DNA of 32,870 nucleotides. It comes from Bacilli bacterium. GTDB taxonomy: Bacteria; Bacillota_I; Bacilli_A; RF39; UBA660. Numbering within the stretch: position 1 is the stretch's first letter; the number at the start of each line of letters is the position of its first letter. This document shows positions 31,278 to 32,870 of the stretch, piece by piece. The position numbers and the translations under genes were made by a program. A model generated the notes under the pieces. The model was not told where the DNA came from, did not search any database, and saw only the letters and a list, made by a program, of their open reading frames with translations. The stretch is from positions 1 through 32,870 of the forward strand of contig JAQVNR010000004.1 in the NCBI GenBank assembly GCA_028703035.1, read 5' to 3'.

Positions 31278-32395
31278 TAAGCTTCATTTCCTTCTTCAGT
31301 AATTTGCTTTAAGGTTTTAACAGTAATATGGAATTTAGTTAAACGACTAGCAAGCTTAATATTTATTCCTTTTTTACCGATGGCAAGTGGTAAGTTATCC
31401 TCATCAACAATTGCTAGAGCTTCTCTTGTTTTAGTATCATCTAGTATATTTACAATAATACCTTTAGCTGGAGATAAAGCATTAGCAATATACTCACTAT
31501 TATCTTCACTATAAAGTATTAAGTCTATTTTCTCGCCATTTAATTCTTTTAAAATACTAGAAATTCTAGAGCCTCTTTCCCCAATACATGTCCCAATTGG
31601 ATCAATTCTCTCTTGATCTGTATTTACCGCAACTTTGCTTCTTACTCCGGCTTCCCTAGCAACACCATAAAGTTGGATTATTCCATCTTCAAGTTCAGGT
31701 ATTTCTAGTTCAAACAATCTTTTAACAAAATTATTATGTTTTCTAGAACATAAAATTAGTGGTCCCTTAGGAGTTTCTTCAATTTTTTGTAAATAAACTT
31801 TAATTGAAGTTCCCATTTTTACTTCTTCACCAGGAATCATTTCAGTTTTAGGAAGGATTCCTCTTGTTCTTCCTAAGTCAATATAATAATTTTTATTATC
31901 TTCCATTGCCAGCATTCCTAGCATTATTTCATCTTGTTTATCAGAAAACTCTTCAACAATACTTGACTTTTCAGCATCTCTTATCTTTTGAGTTAAAACT
32001 TGTTTAGCAGTTGATGCTGCTACTCTTCCAAAATCTTTAGGTGTTACTTCTTCTTCAATTGTTTCCCCAACTTTAATATTTGGAACAAGTTTTTTTGCAT
32101 CTTCTAATAATATTTGCGCATCTTCGTTTATTTCCGGTTCTAAATAAGTAATATTACCTTCTTCATCAATAGTTTCTTCTCCATCAATATAGTCATCAAC
32201 TACTACTAAATATGAATAAACCTTAATATTACCTGTATCACGATTTATATCTACTTTAACATTAGTTTTAGAATCAAAATTTTTCTTATATGCAGTCATT
32301 AAAGCTTGCTCCATACCATCAAAAACTATATCTTTATCAATTCCTTTTTCTTGAGCAATATTATTTACTGCTTTAATAAATTTTTTCGTATCCAT
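31277..32395 (-). CDS. nusA: Transcription factor NusA
   Basis: 372 residues. NusA binds RNA polymerase and affects pausing, termination and antitermination. The N-terminal domain (residues 1-125) begins MDTKKFIKAVNNIAQEKGID. It is followed by an S1 domain (about 135-200) and two KH domains with DPIGTCIGERGSRISSI and LAIGKKGINIKLASRLT. There is no C-terminal acidic-repeat extension, as is normal for Firmicutes. It starts 3 bases after rimP ends. Confidence 0.96.
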   Translation of the reverse strand: MDTKKFIKAVNNIAQEKGIDKDIVFDGMEQALMTAYKKNFDSKTNVKVDINRDTGNIKVYSYLVVVDDYIDGEETIDEEGNITYLEPEINEDAQILLEDAKKLVPNIKVGETIEEEVTPKDFGRVAASTAKQVLTQKIRDAEKSSIVEEFSDKQDEIMLGMLAMEDNKNYYIDLGRTRGILPKTEMIPGEEVKMGTSIKVYLQKIEETPKGPLILCSRKHNNFVKRLFELEIPELEDGIIQLYGVAREAGVRSKVAVNTDQERIDPIGTCIGERGSRISSILKELNGEKIDLILYSEDNSEYIANALSPAKGIIVNILDDTKTREALAIVDEDNLPLAIGKKGINIKLASRLTKFHITVKTLKQITEEGNEA

Positions 32396-32398
32396 TTT

Positions 32399-32650
32399 TT
32401 AACCTCTTTCTTTACTGGAAATATCTAATATATATTCTTCTTTTATTAAATCATACTCATCAATAATCGGATTTATTATTTTTGTTGCGTATGCTACCTG
32501 ATCTAAATCAAGTCCACCAACTTTATCTAAAGTAATCTTTAAAAAATTATATTTATTTTCTTTAACATACTCTATTTTATCAACAATAATTTTTCTATCA
32601 ACTAATTTACTTTCAATAACAATTTTTATTTTTTCTAAACTTTCTTGCAT
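32399..32650 (-). CDS. rimP: RimP reduced to its N-terminal domain
   Basis: 83 residues against about 150 in typical RimP, a 30S maturation factor. The sequence covers the N-terminal alpha/beta domain (IVESKLVDRKIIVDKIEYV, LKITLDKVGGLDLDQV, IINPIIDEYDLIKEEYILDISS) and stops with KERG exactly where the family normally continues SSPG.DRPL into the SH3-like C-terminal domain. The nusA ribosome site and start follow immediately, so no C-terminal domain is present in any frame here. ATG 32650 follows AGGAGG. As first gene of the nusA operon its identity is secure; whether the half-protein still works is open. Confidence 0.85.
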   Translation of the reverse strand: MQESLEKIKIVIESKLVDRKIIVDKIEYVKENKYNFLKITLDKVGGLDLDQVAYATKIINPIIDEYDLIKEEYILDISSKERG

Positions 32651-32667
32651 ATGTCCTCCTAAAGCAA

Positions 32668-32693
32668 TAATAAAAGCGGGATGTTCTGCCCAC
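32668..32693 (-). terminator. Attenuator-like hairpin in the rimP leader
   Basis: On the minus strand GTGGG (32689-32693) pairs with CCCGC (32676-32680) around an 8-base loop, followed by TTTTATTATT. It lies between the promoter and the rimP ribosome site, so it would end transcription early unless it is bypassed. Confidence 0.55.
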
Positions 32694-32709
32694 TTAAATC
32701 TGTATTTGT

Positions 32710-32738
32710 ATTATAACAAAGGCCTTCACTAAAGTAAA
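32710..32738 (-). promoter_or_regulatory. Promoter of the rimP-truB operon
   Basis: On the minus strand TTTACT (32733-32738), 17 bases, TATAAT (32710-32715). The 23 bases from TATAAT onwards match the rpsD promoter region at 22 positions. Confidence 0.75.
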
Positions 32739-32802
32739 GGATTTATAGTTACAATTCACAGCCAAATGACAAAATAATTTATTGCATAAGAAAGCGGAAC
32801 AA

Positions 32803-32870
32803 TTATTGTTCTTCTTTTTTGTAGTTTAATACTTCTGTTAGAGTATAAGGGTTGCCATGCATTAATCTCT
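32803..32870 (-). CDS. C-terminal end of a gene running off the window
   Basis: The minus strand is open from the window edge as RLMHGNPYTLTEVLNYKKEEQ to TAA at 32803-32805. The charged end resembles a real C-terminus, and an imperfect hairpin (GAACAATAATTGTTC) lies at the stop. Too little is visible to name the family; polC and proS are common neighbours upstream of rimP, but I see no matching motif. Confidence 0.4.
   Translation of the reverse strand, partial: RLMHGNPYTLTEVLNYKKEEQ

Overview
This is a very AT-rich chromosomal window from a low-GC Gram-positive bacterium (Bacillota, Bacilli side). The evidence is the gene order rimP-nusA-ylxR-infB-rbfA-truB, T-box leaders on aminoacyl-tRNA synthetase operons, a type 2 IleRS, purine-rich Shine-Dalgarno sites of Bacillus type, and sporulation genes: SpoVS, a cysteine-rich CotY/CotZ coat protein, Cse60, and two candidate sigma-K promoters. 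I infer an uncultured endospore-forming lineage near the Erysipelotrichia/Mollicutes-affiliated Bacilli. The exact taxon cannot be read from the sequence.

Layout. 1-2640: spoVS, then a decayed stretch with gene scraps, repeats and an IS30-family insertion sequence. 2640-5700: a divergent MurT/GatD-like pair behind a consensus promoter, a CotY/CotZ coat gene, and a membrane-anchored PTS EIIB-like protein. 5695-7610: Tyr T-box, dut, tyrS. 7617-10470: trmB, a lipoprotein, an acidic linker protein, a DUF948 protein and a YtxH protein. 10490-12693: a probable coat-associated small protein, a MurJ/SpoVB flippase and cse60. 12897-14842: a nucleotide operon (tdk, NrtR-like Nudix regulator, tmk). 14889-15924: a broken AAA/DUF4143 ATPase. 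15975-19867: a zinc-ribbon protein, then Leu T-box, a small membrane protein and leuS. 19845-23201: a GH31 enzyme and rpsD with its leader. 23231-26615: ileS with its Ile T-box. 26644-27632: two more gene remnants. 27630-32738: the rimP-to-truB translation operon. The last bases hold the tail of one more gene.

How the genes work together. Much of the window is translation machinery under amino-acid control: three T-box leaders, each with a recognisable antiterminator, drive tyrS, leuS and ileS. The Tyr and Leu leaders sit in front of an extra gene (dut, and a three-helix membrane protein). The rpsD and rimP operons share a nearly identical promoter-proximal sequence. A second theme is spore formation, spread over several loci.

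Most notable observations: (1) LeuRS carries an in-frame Nudix domain with a perfect Nudix box inside its editing-domain region. (2) Several proteins keep an enzyme fold but lack catalytic residues: the GatD-like subunit contains no cysteine at all and also lacks the catalytic His; the EIIB-like protein lacks the phospho-accepting Cys; the GH31 protein has Tyr where the acid/base Asp is expected; the NrtR-like Nudix box is broken. (3) RimP is reduced to its N-terminal domain. (4) Matching AC-N16-CATANNNTA elements precede the coat gene and an unknown small protein. (5) Two DUF4143-type ATPases and a nuclease-like gene are in different stages of decay. No rRNA, tRNA or CRISPR array was seen.
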